DNA from: Crossiella cryophila
GTDB lineage: Bacteria; Actinomycetota; Actinomycetes; Mycobacteriales; Pseudonocardiaceae
Direction of reading: 5' to 3'
Length of the DNA: 64,000 bases
NCBI RefSeq assembly: GCF_014204915.1
Contig: NZ_JACHMH010000001.1
Location: 1,674,001-1,738,000 of the forward strand
Shown: positions 25,941-34,750 of the stretch, in pieces
Numbering within the stretch: the stretch's first letter is position 1
Layout: every line of letters starts with the position of its first letter
Made by a program: the position numbers and the translations under genes
The notes under the pieces: model-generated
Database searches by the model: none
Told to the model about the DNA's origin: nothing
Seen by the model: only the letters and a program-made list of their open reading frames with translations

Positions 25941-25956
25941 TGTGACCGTAGTCACT
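25941..25956. promoter_or_regulatory. CRP/GlxR-like binding site upstream of rpfA
   Basis: TGTGACCGTAGTCACT matches the TGTGA-N6-TCACA consensus of actinobacterial cAMP-receptor family proteins in all but the last base. It lies about 85 bp upstream of the riboswitch. In M. tuberculosis rpfA is a known CRP (Rv3676) target, which supports the call. The surrounding 25861-26060 stretch has no gene and should hold the rpfA promoter. Confidence 0.65.
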
Positions 25957-26060
25957 GTAACGTTTGGCGAAGTTCTGCGATGTCGGGTGTCGCGCCAGGT
26001 CAGCCCGCCGTTACCGCGCCGTGTCCTTACCGAGATCAATCACCGTCGGTGAGGCGTGGC

Positions 26061-26927
26061 TCACCCCGTAGCGGCACCCGAGTGACCCCGTAGGAACGCG
26101 GAGAGTCCCGCAAGATCATCGGTATTGAGGTGATCCACCCCGGCCGCCGCCAGCTCCCGCCAGAGCGCCGCACGGGCCGGGCCCGCCGCGTCCGGGGTCG
26201 CCCAGAATCGGAGCCGCTGCCCGCCCGCGTGCACCCGCTGGACCAGTTCCCGCAGCTTGGCCCGCTCGGCGGCCGGCATCTCGCCCACACCCTGCCAGGC
26301 GAACAACTTCGTCCAGTTGTCGGACACCAGCGGCGCCAGCTTCGGATCCGCACCGGGTCCGAGGTCGTTCGGATCGGTGAGGCGTCCGTCATAGAAGGCC
26401 AGTCGATCCCGCTGACCAGCCATAACGGCGCGCGGGCGATCGCCGGAGATGACCGCGGTCACAGCTCCGCGCAGCACGAACCCGTGCAGGTACCGGCTGA
26501 ACAGCCAGGAGTACCGCGGCGATCGCAGCACCCGGTCCAGCTCCGCGTACACCGCCACCCCGTTGGTCTTGATGTCCACCAGCAGCTGGAACAACCCACT
26601 CCGCCCCGGATAAACGCGGCCGCCATTGGCCAATGCCCGCTTCCGCAACGGCTCCAGGTACAGCGCCTGCAGGGTCCGCTCCGGCCGCAGGTCCCCGGGG
26701 TCGTGCCCGACCAGCAGCGCCCCGTCCACCAGGTAGATGTCCGCCTCGACACTGGTGAACCCGTGCTCCAGCGCGTCCAGCAACGGCCGCCCGTGCTCGT
26801 AGTCGTTGTGCGCGTGCGCCTGTGCGAGGGGCTTGACCCGCCCCGCCGCCCCGGCCTGCGCCACCGACCCGCCCAGCAGCCCGGCCACCGCCAGGAGCGC
26901 CAGTCCCGCCCGCAATCCGATCCGCAC
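26061..26927 (-). CDS. Secreted PI-PLC/glycerophosphodiester phosphodiesterase-like protein
   Basis: The 288-aa protein has a signal peptide (V-R-I-G-L-R-A-G start, cut after about residue 28) and a TIM-barrel phosphodiesterase pattern: AHAHNDYEHGRPL with the catalytic-type His-Asn, SVEADIYLVDGALLVGHDP with the metal-binding Glu-Asp and the second His, and LLVDIKTNG. The C-terminal part (FWATPDAAGPARAALWRELAAAGVDHLNTDDL) closes the barrel. The nearest relatives are extracellular GDPD-like or AIM6-like proteins; the exact phosphodiester substrate is unknown. GTG at 26927 is preceded by GGGAGG. The gene interrupts the rpfA-moaD order seen in mycobacteria. Confidence 0.82.
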   Translation of the reverse strand: MRIGLRAGLALLAVAGLLGGSVAQAGAAGRVKPLAQAHAHNDYEHGRPLLDALEHGFTSVEADIYLVDGALLVGHDPGDLRPERTLQALYLEPLRKRALANGGRVYPGRSGLFQLLVDIKTNGVAVYAELDRVLRSPRYSWLFSRYLHGFVLRGAVTAVISGDRPRAVMAGQRDRLAFYDGRLTDPNDLGPGADPKLAPLVSDNWTKLFAWQGVGEMPAAERAKLRELVQRVHAGGQRLRFWATPDAAGPARAALWRELAAAGVDHLNTDDLAGLSAFLRGHSGAATG

Positions 26928-27060
26928 ACGAACCTCCCGAGTGAGTGTGGGGCGGAAAGTAAAGCGGACGAACGACCGGCTGGTGAACGGGGACCGGCCG
27001 GTTGATTGCCGTGCCAGGGACATCCGGCCGTGCGACCATCGGCCGGGGCAGGGGGACCGC

Positions 27061-30000
27061 ATGGGACCGGAGATCGAGTTTCGGGTGCTCGGACCGCTGG
27101 AGGTCCGGGTCGGCAGCGCGCCACTGGTGATCGGCGCGGCCAAGCAGCGGGTGCTGCTGGCCGCGTTGCTGTTGCAGGCAGGCGATGAGGTCCGGTTCGA
27201 GGAGCTGACCGGCACGCTGTGGGAGTTCGCGCCGCCCGCCAACCCGCGCGCCGCACTCCATACCTATGTGCGCCGCCTGCGCCAGGCCCTGCCGGGGCCG
27301 GACCTGATCACCACCACCGAACGCGGCTACCGGGTCGACCTGACCCCGGAGCAGCTGGACCTGTTCCGCCTGCGTGGCCTGATCACCGGCGCGGAACGGG
27401 CCCGCGCCGCCGAGGACGCCGATTCCGAGCGCGCCTGCCTGGCCGAGGCACTGGAGCTGTGGCGCGGCCCGGTCCTGTCGGACATCCGGTCGGAACCGTT
27501 GCGCCGGACCGACGCGGCCCGGCTGAGCGAACAGCGCCTGGTGCTGCTGGAGCGCCGGATCGAGCTGGACCTGGACCTGGGCAGGCAGCGCGAGCTGATC
27601 GGCGAACTGACCGAGCTGACCACCCAGCACCCGCTGCGCGAACGCTTCTGGGAACAGCTGCTGCTCGCCCAGGTCCGCGACGGCAGGCAGGCCGAGGCCC
27701 TGCGTGCCTTCGGCCGGATCAGCGCACTGCTGAAGGCGGAACTGGGGGTGCGGCCCGGCGCCGCGCTGCGTGCCCTGCACGAGGCGATCCTGCGCGCGGA
27801 CACCTCTCTCTATAGGCGCGCGAAGCGCAGGCCCGCGCCACCCGGCCCGGTACCGGCCCAACTCCCCGCCGACATCCCCGACTTCATCGGCCGGACCGCC
27901 CTGGCCGAACAGATCGGCGCCGCCCTCACCGGCTCCGGTCTGGCCGCCCTGTCCGGCCCGCCGGGCGTGGGCAAGACCGCACTGGCCGTGCACACCGGGC
28001 ACCGCCTGCGCGAGCACTACCCGGACGGCCAGCTGCACGTGAACCTGCGTGGCTACGCCCCCGAACCCGCGCTGGCCCCGGAGCAGATCCTGGCCAGGTT
28101 CCTGCGCGCGTTGGGCGTCCGGCCGGAACAGGTGCCGATCCGGGTCGAGGCGCAGACCGCGCTGTACCGCCGCCTGCTGGCCGACCGCAAGGTGCTGGTG
28201 CTGCTGGACAACGCGGCCGACCCGGCCCAGATCGCCCCGCTGCTGCCCGAGTCCCCCGGCTGCGCGGTGCTCGTGACCAGCCGCACCGAGTTCCCGCACT
28301 CGATCCCGGTCGGCATGCTCGACCCGGCCGAATCAGTGGACCTGCTGCGCAGCATCCTGGGCCAGGAGGCGGTACGAGCCGAACCGGAGTCGGTGGCGGC
28401 CCTGGCGGAGACCTGCGCCCACCTGCCCCTTGCCCTGCGGGTGGCCGCGGCGAACCTGCTCGGCCACCAGGTCGGCGACTACCTGGACCAGCTGCGGCAA
28501 GGAGACCGGCTGGCCAAGCTCGCGGTCGACGGCGATGGCGCAGCCGCGGTCCGCCTGACCTTCGACCTGTCCTACACGGAACTGGCCCCGGACAGTCAGT
28601 ACGCCTTCCGCACCCTCGCCCTGGCCCCCGGTACCGACCTGAGCCTCCGGGCCGCCGCGGTCATGCTCGACTGGCCCGTCGATCGGACCCGCGAGGTCCT
28701 CACCAGTCTGGTCACCGTGAGCCTGCTCCAGGCGACCAGTCCGGACCGCTACGGCTACCACGACCTGATCCGCCTGTACGCCAGAGAAAAGGCGGAGCCG
28801 GGCGGAACCGCGGTGGCCCGGCTCGACGACTACATCCTCGGGGCCGCTCACGACGCGGCTGAGCTGATCATGCCGGAGCCGTTGTCCGCGGAACTGGACC
28901 GGCCGGGGACTCGTGGGATCGAGCGGTTCGCGGACATCGACCAGGCCGTGGCCTGGCTGGACACCGAGCGGGGCTTGATCCTCGCGGTCATCCAGGCGGC
29001 GGGGGAGTCCGACCGCCCGTGGATCTCGTGGTCCTTGGTGCGGGCACTGCGGAACTACTTCTACTTCTACGACCATCGCGCCGAGTGGCTCCTCGTGGCG
29101 GAGGCAGCCCTCCGCGCCGCCGAGCACAGTGGCAACACCTTGATGGTCGCGTCCATGTTGGACGGTGTGGGCACCGCGTTCTGGAGCGTCGGCGACTACG
29201 AACGGGCCCGGCAGTCCTACGGCCGGGCGCAGGAACTGCTCGGTTCCGCCGCTGCGGGGGGCGAGGTGCTGGCCGGGGTCCGGCTGCACCTCGGGATCGT
29301 GGCTCTGGAGACGGGCCACGTGCGCGATGCGGAATCCGCGGTCGCGCTGGCGCTGGCGCACTGGCGGGATGCGGGATCGGCCAAGCAGACCGCCCAGGCC
29401 CTGATGAACCTCGGCACGGCCAAGGGCCGGAGCGGAGACCTCGGCCAGGCCCGGCGACTGATGCTGGAGGCCATCGAACTGTGCCGCCGGATCGAATCCC
29501 GCTTCGGTGAGGGACTGTGCGCGACCAACCTGACCTACAACCGCCTGGCCGCCGGTGACTACGCCGTCGCACTGGAGTGGAGCGGGCGGGCCGTGGCCAT
29601 CAACGCCGAACTGGGGCGAACCGAACCTGACTGCTTCGAGCACCTGGCGGCGATCCACTGTGCGCTGGGACAGCTCGACGAGGCCGCCGCCCTGGCGGCC
29701 CGCGCGTGTCAGACCGCCCAGGAGTCCGGCGACCGGCGGGCGGAGATCGACGCCATGACCACGACCGGGCGGATCCACCTGCGAGCTGGGCGGAACAGCG
29801 AGGCTTGGGAGGCGTGCACCGAGGCATTCCGCCAGTCCACCCTGATCGGCTATGGCTTTGGCGAGATCGAGGCGATGGTGGTGATGAGCGCCGCGCTCCG
29901 GCGCCTGGGGCGGCCGGTGGAGGCGATGGACTACGGCGGCCGGGCACTGGTGCTTGCCTCTCGGCACGGCCACACCCTGGAGGCGGGACACGCGTTGACC

Positions 30001-30273
30001 GCGATGGCCGAGGCCCGGTTGGCCGAGGGGCTCGCCGAGGAGGCCGGGGAACTCGTGCGGCGGGCCATCCACACGCTGGACGGCACCGGTCACCGCCCTG
30101 GCGAAGCCGCCGCGCACCTGCTGGCCGGGCACGTGCACCACCGACAGGGCGAACCCGGTTTGGCGCGGCGGGCGTGGGAGCGGGCGCTCGGCCTCTTCGT
30201 CGACATGGGCGTGCCCGACGCCGAGAATGTCCGGGGGCTGCTGCTCGGGGTGAGGGACGGCGATGCGGGCTGA
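27061..30273 (+). CDS. AfsR/SARP-type regulator with NB-ARC and TPR domains (first of two)
   Basis: The 1070-aa regulator has an OmpR-like winged helix (residues about 1-95, EFRVLGPLEV ... AAKQRVLLAALLL), a bacterial transcriptional activation domain (about 96-245), an NB-ARC ATPase with P-loop GPPGVGKT at 299-306 and LVLLDNAADPAQI as Walker B, and a C-terminal half of tetratricopeptide repeats. Proteins of this layout (AfsR, large SARPs) activate secondary metabolism or development, with ATP binding and TPR contacts setting their state. ATG at 27061 has a G-rich upstream stretch. It overlaps the next regulator by 11 bases. Leucine is mostly CTG and codons end mainly in C or G, unlike the front part of the following gene. 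Confidence 0.88.
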   Translation: MGPEIEFRVLGPLEVRVGSAPLVIGAAKQRVLLAALLLQAGDEVRFEELTGTLWEFAPPANPRAALHTYVRRLRQALPGPDLITTTERGYRVDLTPEQLDLFRLRGLITGAERARAAEDADSERACLAEALELWRGPVLSDIRSEPLRRTDAARLSEQRLVLLERRIELDLDLGRQRELIGELTELTTQHPLRERFWEQLLLAQVRDGRQAEALRAFGRISALLKAELGVRPGAALRALHEAILRADTSLYRRAKRRPAPPGPVPAQLPADIPDFIGRTALAEQIGAALTGSGLAALSGPPGVGKTALAVHTGHRLREHYPDGQLHVNLRGYAPEPALAPEQILARFLRALGVRPEQVPIRVEAQTALYRRLLADRKVLVLLDNAADPAQIAPLLPESPGCAVLVTSRTEFPHSIPVGMLDPAESVDLLRSILGQEAVRAEPESVAALAETCAHLPLALRVAAANLLGHQVGDYLDQLRQGDRLAKLAVDGDGAAAVRLTFDLSYTELAPDSQYAFRTLALAPGTDLSLRAAAVMLDWPVDRTREVLTSLVTVSLLQATSPDRYGYHDLIRLYAREKAEPGGTAVARLDDYILGAAHDAAELIMPEPLSAELDRPGTRGIERFADIDQAVAWLDTERGLILAVIQAAGESDRPWISWSLVRALRNYFYFYDHRAEWLLVAEAALRAAEHSGNTLMVASMLDGVGTAFWSVGDYERARQSYGRAQELLGSAAAGGEVLAGVRLHLGIVALETGHVRDAESAVALALAHWRDAGSAKQTAQALMNLGTAKGRSGDLGQARRLMLEAIELCRRIESRFGEGLCATNLTYNRLAAGDYAVALEWSGRAVAINAELGRTEPDCFEHLAAIHCALGQLDEAAALAARACQTAQESGDRRAEIDAMTTTGRIHLRAGRNSEAWEACTEAFRQSTLIGYGFGEIEAMVVMSAALRRLGRPVEAMDYGGRALVLASRHGHTLEAGHALTAMAEARLAEGLAEEAGELVRRAIHTLDGTGHRPGEAAAHLLAGHVHHRQGEPGLARRAWERALGLFVDMGVPDAENVRGLLLGVRDGDAG

Positions 30274-33247
30274 GACGGAGTTCCGGGTGCTCGGGCCGTT
30301 GGAGGTGTGGGTGCGCCGGGCCGTGGTGCCGGTCGGGGCGGCCAAGCATCGGGTGTTGCTGGCGAGTTTGTTGTTGCATGCCAATGAGCCGGTCAGTGCC
30401 GAGGAGCTGATCGGGAACCTCTGGGACGGGCCGACGCCGGTGCGGCCGCGGGGGTCCCTGCACACCTATGTCACCCGGGTGCGGCAGATGCTGGGGGATC
30501 CGGGGCAGTTGCGGACCACTGGGCACGGGTACCTGCTGGATGTGGAGCCGGAGCAGTTGGACTTGTTCCGGTTTCGGCGGTTGGTGCGGCGGGCCGAGCA
30601 GTCGCGGGCGGCGGGGGATGTGGCCGCGGAGGCGATGTTGCTTGGGGAGGCCGTCGGGCTGGTGCGGGGGCCGGTGCTGGGGGATGTGCCGTCGGCCGCG
30701 TTGCACCGGAGTGAGGTCGCTTTGCTGACCGAGGCCCGGTTGGCGTTGTTGGAGCGGTGGATCGAGGTGGCGCTGGAGCTGGGGCGGCACGGTGAGGTGA
30801 TCAGTCGGTTGATCGCGTTGACCGCCGAGTATCCGTTGCGGGAGCGGTTCGCGGAGTTGTTGATGCTGGCCCGCTACCGGGATGGGCGGCAGGCCGAGGC
30901 GCTGGCCGGGTACCGGCAGGCGGAGCTGGTGTTGCGGCGGGAGCTGGATGCCGGGCCGGGGCCTGGGTTGCGGCGGATGCAGGCATTGGTGTTGCGGGCT
31001 GATCCGGGGTTGCGGGTGCCGGTGGTGCCGGTGGCTCGGGCCGCGCGGGTGCCCGCCGAACTGCCCGCGGTGGTGGGGGACTTTGTCGGGCGGGGTGAGC
31101 TGGTGGCGGAGTTGGGTTCGTTGCTGGGGTCCGGGGCTGTGGTGGCGGTGAGTGGGGCGCCGGGGGTGGGGAAGACGGCGCTGGCGGTGCGGGTGGGGCA
31201 TCGGTTGCGGGGGCGGTTTTCGGATGGGCAGCTTTTTGCCAATCTGCGGGGGTATTCGGCGGAGCCCGCGGCGACCGCGGGGCAGGTGTTGACCCGGTTC
31301 CTGCGTGGGTTGGGGGTGGCGCCGGAGGAGGTGCCCTCGGCGGTGGACGAGCAGTCGGCGTTGTACCGGCGGTTGCTGGCCGGGCGGCGGGTGCTGGTGG
31401 TGCTGGACAACGTGGCCGAGGTGGATCAGCTCGCGGTGTTGCTGCCGGGGGATCCCGGGTGCGGGGTGTTGATCACCAGTCGGCGGGGGTTGCCGGAGCG
31501 GCTGGGGGAGCAGGCGGTGCGGCGGATCTCGCTGGGGTCGCTGGCCGAGGGTGAGTCGGTGGAGTTGTTGCGGCGGGTGCTCGGCAGCGATGACGCCGCA
31601 CTGGGGGAGCTGGCGGCGGTGTGCGCGCGGTTGCCGTTGGCGTTGCGGGTGGCGGCGGCCAACCTGGCTGCCCAGCCCGCGCCGGATGTGGCCGGGTACG
31701 TGGCCCTGTTGCGGGCCGGGAACCGGTTGGCGGAGCTGGCCATCGACGGGGACGGGGCGACCGCGGTGCACAGCGCGTTCGACTCCTCCTACCGGGCGCT
31801 GGACCCGGCCGCGCGGACCGTGTTCCGGCGGCTCGCGCTGGTGCCGGGGGCGGATTTCACCGTGGCGGCGGCGGCCGCGTTGGTGGCGGGGGAGTCGGCG
31901 GCGGCGCTGGCTGGGCTGGCCGGGATGAGTTTGCTGGAGCCCGTCGGGGCGGATCGGTTTGGCTTTCATGACCTGATCCGGCTTTATGCCAGGGAACGGG
32001 CCGAGGTGGAGGAGCCTGCCGGGGAGCGGGCGGCGGCGCTGGGGCGGTTGTACGAGTACTACCTGGCCACCACCCGGCAGGCGGTCGCGCTGCTCACGCC
32101 GGATGTGCCGTTGCCCTCGGCCCCTGACCTGCCGCCGGTGCCGCCGTTCGCCGAGCGGGCCGCGGCGGTGGCCTGGCTGGACGCGGAGTTGCCGAACCTG
32201 GTCGCCGCGGTGCGGGCGGCGCCGGGACTGGGGCTGCATCAACGGTCCTGGCCGTTGGTGCGGGTGCTGGGCGGTTACTTCTACTTCCGGCTGCACCGCA
32301 CCGAGTGGATCGAGGCGGCTCGGGCGGCGCTGGCCGCGGCGCGCGAGGTCGGGGACCTGGCGATGGTGGGCGCGATGCTGGACAGCGTGGGCACCGCGCT
32401 GTGGGGGCTGGGGGATTTCGAGCAGGCGCTGCGGTACCACCGGGAGGCGATCGAGACCCTGGCGCACACCGATGCCGCGCCCGAGGTCGAATCGGACGCG
32501 TTGCTGCACCTGGGCATCGTCTACATGGAGATGGGCAGGCTGGCCGCGGCCGCCGACTGCTACGAGCGGGTGCTGCACCGGCACCGGCCCGAGGGCGGCA
32601 ACCGGGCCAAGGTGCTGCTCAACCTGGCCGCGGTGCGGATGTACCGCGGTGATCTGGCCGCCGGGCTCAGGCTGGCGCACGAGGCGCTGGCGATCTGCCA
32701 GGAGCAGGGCATCGCGTTCGGGGAGGCGCTCTGCCTTGGCAACCTCGCGGTGGCCGAACGGCTGCGTGGCAACCCGGTGCTGGCGATCAACCTGGCCCGC
32801 CGGTCCAGGGAGATCTACCAGGCCCTCGGCCAGGACAACGCCGATCCGGTGGACGCCCTGGCCGCCGCGCTGCTGGCCGCCGACCGGGCCGAGGAGGCGT
32901 TGCCGCTGGCCGAGCAGGCCTGTGAGCTGGCCGCCACCATGCACGACCGCCGGGCCGAGGCCGACGCCTACAACACCCGCGCCGCCTGCTGCGCCGCGCT
33001 GGACCGGCCGAGGGAGGCCGAGCGGCACCACACCGAGGCACTGCGGATCGCCACCCTGGCCGGGTACCTGCTGGGTGAGATCAACGCGCTGGCCGGGCAG
33101 GGCACCGTGTACGCGGGACTGGGGCGGCTGCACCAGGCCAGGGACCGGTTGCGTGGTGCGGCGGCGGCCGCTGCCCGCGGTGGGTTCCGGCTGGAGGAGG
33201 AGCGGGTCCAGCGGCTGCTGGGCGAGCTTCCGGTGACCTCTATATAG
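30263..33247 (+). CDS. AfsR/SARP-type regulator with NB-ARC and TPR domains (second of two)
   Basis: The 994-aa paralogue of the preceding gene has the same layout: winged helix (ETEFRVLGPLEVWVRR), BTAD, NB-ARC with P-loop GAPGVGKT at 298-305 and VLVVLDNVAEVDQ, and a TPR half. The front two-thirds (to about 32.2 kb) use TTG for leucine and GGG/GTG/GCG codons heavily. From about 32.3 kb codons switch to CTG/GCC/ACC like the rest of the window. This break suggests a mosaic origin or recombination between paralogues. ATG at 30263 lies inside the upstream gene, implying coupling. No biosynthetic gene cluster is adjacent, so the targets are elsewhere or within this region. Confidence 0.86.
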   Translation: MRAETEFRVLGPLEVWVRRAVVPVGAAKHRVLLASLLLHANEPVSAEELIGNLWDGPTPVRPRGSLHTYVTRVRQMLGDPGQLRTTGHGYLLDVEPEQLDLFRFRRLVRRAEQSRAAGDVAAEAMLLGEAVGLVRGPVLGDVPSAALHRSEVALLTEARLALLERWIEVALELGRHGEVISRLIALTAEYPLRERFAELLMLARYRDGRQAEALAGYRQAELVLRRELDAGPGPGLRRMQALVLRADPGLRVPVVPVARAARVPAELPAVVGDFVGRGELVAELGSLLGSGAVVAVSGAPGVGKTALAVRVGHRLRGRFSDGQLFANLRGYSAEPAATAGQVLTRFLRGLGVAPEEVPSAVDEQSALYRRLLAGRRVLVVLDNVAEVDQLAVLLPGDPGCGVLITSRRGLPERLGEQAVRRISLGSLAEGESVELLRRVLGSDDAALGELAAVCARLPLALRVAAANLAAQPAPDVAGYVALLRAGNRLAELAIDGDGATAVHSAFDSSYRALDPAARTVFRRLALVPGADFTVAAAAALVAGESAAALAGLAGMSLLEPVGADRFGFHDLIRLYARERAEVEEPAGERAAALGRLYEYYLATTRQAVALLTPDVPLPSAPDLPPVPPFAERAAAVAWLDAELPNLVAAVRAAPGLGLHQRSWPLVRVLGGYFYFRLHRTEWIEAARAALAAAREVGDLAMVGAMLDSVGTALWGLGDFEQALRYHREAIETLAHTDAAPEVESDALLHLGIVYMEMGRLAAAADCYERVLHRHRPEGGNRAKVLLNLAAVRMYRGDLAAGLRLAHEALAICQEQGIAFGEALCLGNLAVAERLRGNPVLAINLARRSREIYQALGQDNADPVDALAAALLAADRAEEALPLAEQACELAATMHDRRAEADAYNTRAACCAALDRPREAERHHTEALRIATLAGYLLGEINALAGQGTVYAGLGRLHQARDRLRGAAAAAARGGFRLEEERVQRLLGELPVTSI

Positions 33248-33253
33248 AGAGGT
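33236..33253. promoter_or_regulatory. Short inverted repeat at the SARP/moaD junction
   Basis: ACCTCT (33236-33241) and AGAGGT (33248-33253) flank a 6-nt centre and include the stop of the SARP gene. CTCTATATAGAG inside it is a 12-bp perfect palindrome. It could be a weak terminator between convergent genes or a protein site. Confidence 0.3.
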
Positions 33254-33282
33254 GTGTCAGCCGCCGGTATCCATGGGGCGGC

Positions 33283-33537
33283 TCAGCCGCCGGCGAACGG
33301 CGGCAGCACGTCGAGTTCCGCGGCATCCGGCACCACGGTCTCCTGGTCGCGCACGGCCACCCCGTTGAGCAGGAAGCTGCACGCCGGCAGTACCTCGGTC
33401 AGCTTGCCGGTGTGCCTGCCGCGGACCAGGTCCAGCACGTCCGCCACGGTGGAGACGCCGCTCAGCTCCACCGCCTCGTCCGGCACCCCGGCCGCGGCCC
33501 GCGCCCCGGCGAAATAGCGCACGGTCACCGATGCCAC
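33283..33537 (-). CDS. moaD: Molybdopterin synthase small subunit MoaD
   Basis: The 84-aa ubiquitin-fold protein ends in the diagnostic PPFAGG, whose C-terminal Gly-Gly is thiocarboxylated to donate sulfur to molybdopterin. It begins VASVTVRYFAGARAAAGV and contains FLLNGVAVRD. It works with the MoaE domain encoded at 23975. GTG at 33537 lies 2 bp after the moaA stop, so translation is coupled. It is the positional counterpart of moaD2 (Rv0868c), displaced from rpfA by the GDPD and SARP genes. Confidence 0.93.
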   Translation of the reverse strand: MASVTVRYFAGARAAAGVPDEAVELSGVSTVADVLDLVRGRHTGKLTEVLPACSFLLNGVAVRDQETVVPDAAELDVLPPFAGG

Positions 33538-33539
33538 CT

Positions 33540-34604
33540 TCAGCCTCCGATCGCACTCATCGGGCGCGCCGGCTGGGCGAACCCGACCTCGTTGATGCCG
33601 TGCCCGGCGGGCTTGGCCCACATCGCGGCCCGCCAGCGCTCGGCGAGCTGCTCATCGGTCGCGCCTGCCCGCATCGGCCCGCGCAGGTCGGTCTCGTCCT
33701 GGCCGAACAGGCAGGAGCGGAGCTGGCCGTCGGCGGTGAGCCGGGTCCGGTCGCAGGCCGAGCAGAACGGCTGGGAGACCGAGGCGATCACGCCGACGGT
33801 GGCCGGTCCGCCGTCGACCTGCCAGCGTTCGGCCGGGGCCGCGCCGCGTTCGGCGGTGTGCGGGGTCAGGGTGAACTTCGTGCGCAGGGCGGCCAGGATC
33901 TCCGGTCCGCTGACCATCTCCGCCCGGTCCCAGCCGTGCTGCGGGTCCAGCGGCATCTGCTCGATGAACCGCAGCTCGTAGCCGCCGTCCAGGCAGAACT
34001 CCAGCAGCGGGACGGCCTCGTCCTCGTTCACCCCGCGCATCAGCACCGCGTTGACCTTCACCGGCGCCAGTCCGGCCGCCCTGGCCGCGCGCAGCCCGGC
34101 CAGCACGTCCGGCAGCCGGTCCCGTCTGGTCAGCTCGGCGTAGCGGTCCCGCTGGATGGTGTCCAGGGACACGTTCACCCGGTCCACCCCGGCCGCGGCC
34201 AGTGCCTCGGCCCGCCGTTCCAGGCCGATCCCGTTGGTGGTCAGCGAGAGCAGTGGGCGCGGGCTCAGCGCGGCTGAGGCGGCCAGCACCTCTTCCAGGT
34301 CCTTGCGCAGCAGTGGCTCGCCGCCGGTGAAGCGCAACTCGGTCACGCCGAGCTTGAGCACCGCGATCTCGATCAGCCGGATCAGCTCGCCGGTGTCCAG
34401 CAGCGCCGACTTGGCCAGCCAGTTCAGGCCCTCGGCAGGCATGCAGTAGGTGCAGCGCAGGTTGCACCGGTCGGTCACCGACACCCGCAGGTCGGTGGCG
34501 ATCCGGCCGTAGGAGTCCAGCAGGACGGGCGTGTCCGGCCGGCCGGCGGGCCCCGCTGGCGGACCGGTCGTTATCGAGGGCATCCCGAGATGCACCGCTG
34601 TCAC
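33540..34604 (-). CDS. moaA: GTP 3',8-cyclase MoaA (radical SAM)
   Basis: MoaA makes the first Moco intermediate from GTP using two 4Fe-4S clusters. The radical-SAM motif CNLRCTYC lies near residue 50, GGEPLLRKDLEE follows, and the C-terminal cluster ligands are in FCSACDRTRLTADGQLRSCLF (split here as FCSAC and SCLF). The chain ends in GG, as required for the activating peptide in this family. Length is about 354 aa. GTG at 34604 gives VTAVHLGMP, which resembles mycobacterial MoaA2, but GGAGGG directly abuts it. GTG at 34595 or ATG at 34583 have better spacing and remain possible. moaA-moaD form an operon. Confidence 0.93.
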   Translation of the reverse strand: MTAVHLGMPSITTGPPAGPAGRPDTPVLLDSYGRIATDLRVSVTDRCNLRCTYCMPAEGLNWLAKSALLDTGELIRLIEIAVLKLGVTELRFTGGEPLLRKDLEEVLAASAALSPRPLLSLTTNGIGLERRAEALAAAGVDRVNVSLDTIQRDRYAELTRRDRLPDVLAGLRAARAAGLAPVKVNAVLMRGVNEDEAVPLLEFCLDGGYELRFIEQMPLDPQHGWDRAEMVSGPEILAALRTKFTLTPHTAERGAAPAERWQVDGGPATVGVIASVSQPFCSACDRTRLTADGQLRSCLFGQDETDLRGPMRAGATDEQLAERWRAAMWAKPAGHGINEVGFAQPARPMSAIGG

Positions 34605-34705
34605 CCCTCCGAGCGTAATCGTTCCCCCTGACTGTCCGATTCGCGGTTGACGACTGACCAACACATCAGCGTCTAGTCTGTGTCGACTGAGAACTGAGCC
34701 ATTTG

Positions 34706-34734
34706 CTAAGTCTCTTAGTTATAGAGGTACCTCT
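34706..34734. promoter_or_regulatory. Tandem palindromes upstream of the MarR gene
   Basis: CTAAG-TCT-CTTAG (34706-34718) is followed at once by AGAGGTACCTCT (34723-34734), a 12-bp perfect palindrome. The pair ends 16 bp before the marR start, where MarR repressors commonly bind their own promoters. It also lies within the divergent moaA promoter region. Confidence 0.55.
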
Positions 34735-34750
34735 GTAGCCGGGAGTAGAG

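Noticed and set aside
25914-25965. GTAAC-type half sites near the CRP-like box as an MtrA site upstream of rpfA
   Set aside because: GTAAC occurs twice in the region but not at the spacing of an MtrA direct repeat. The CRP-type palindrome explains the symmetry better.
27061-33247. A secondary-metabolite cluster around the two SARP-type regulators
   Set aside because: No polyketide synthase, peptide synthetase, terpene or RiPP genes lie nearby. The neighbours are Moco, rpfA and housekeeping genes.
33236-33253. Inverted repeat at the SARP/moaD junction as an attachment site or insertion boundary
   Set aside because: No matching copy was found at the other side of the GDPD-SARP block and there is no integrase. 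A short terminator-like or chance palindrome is the simpler reading.
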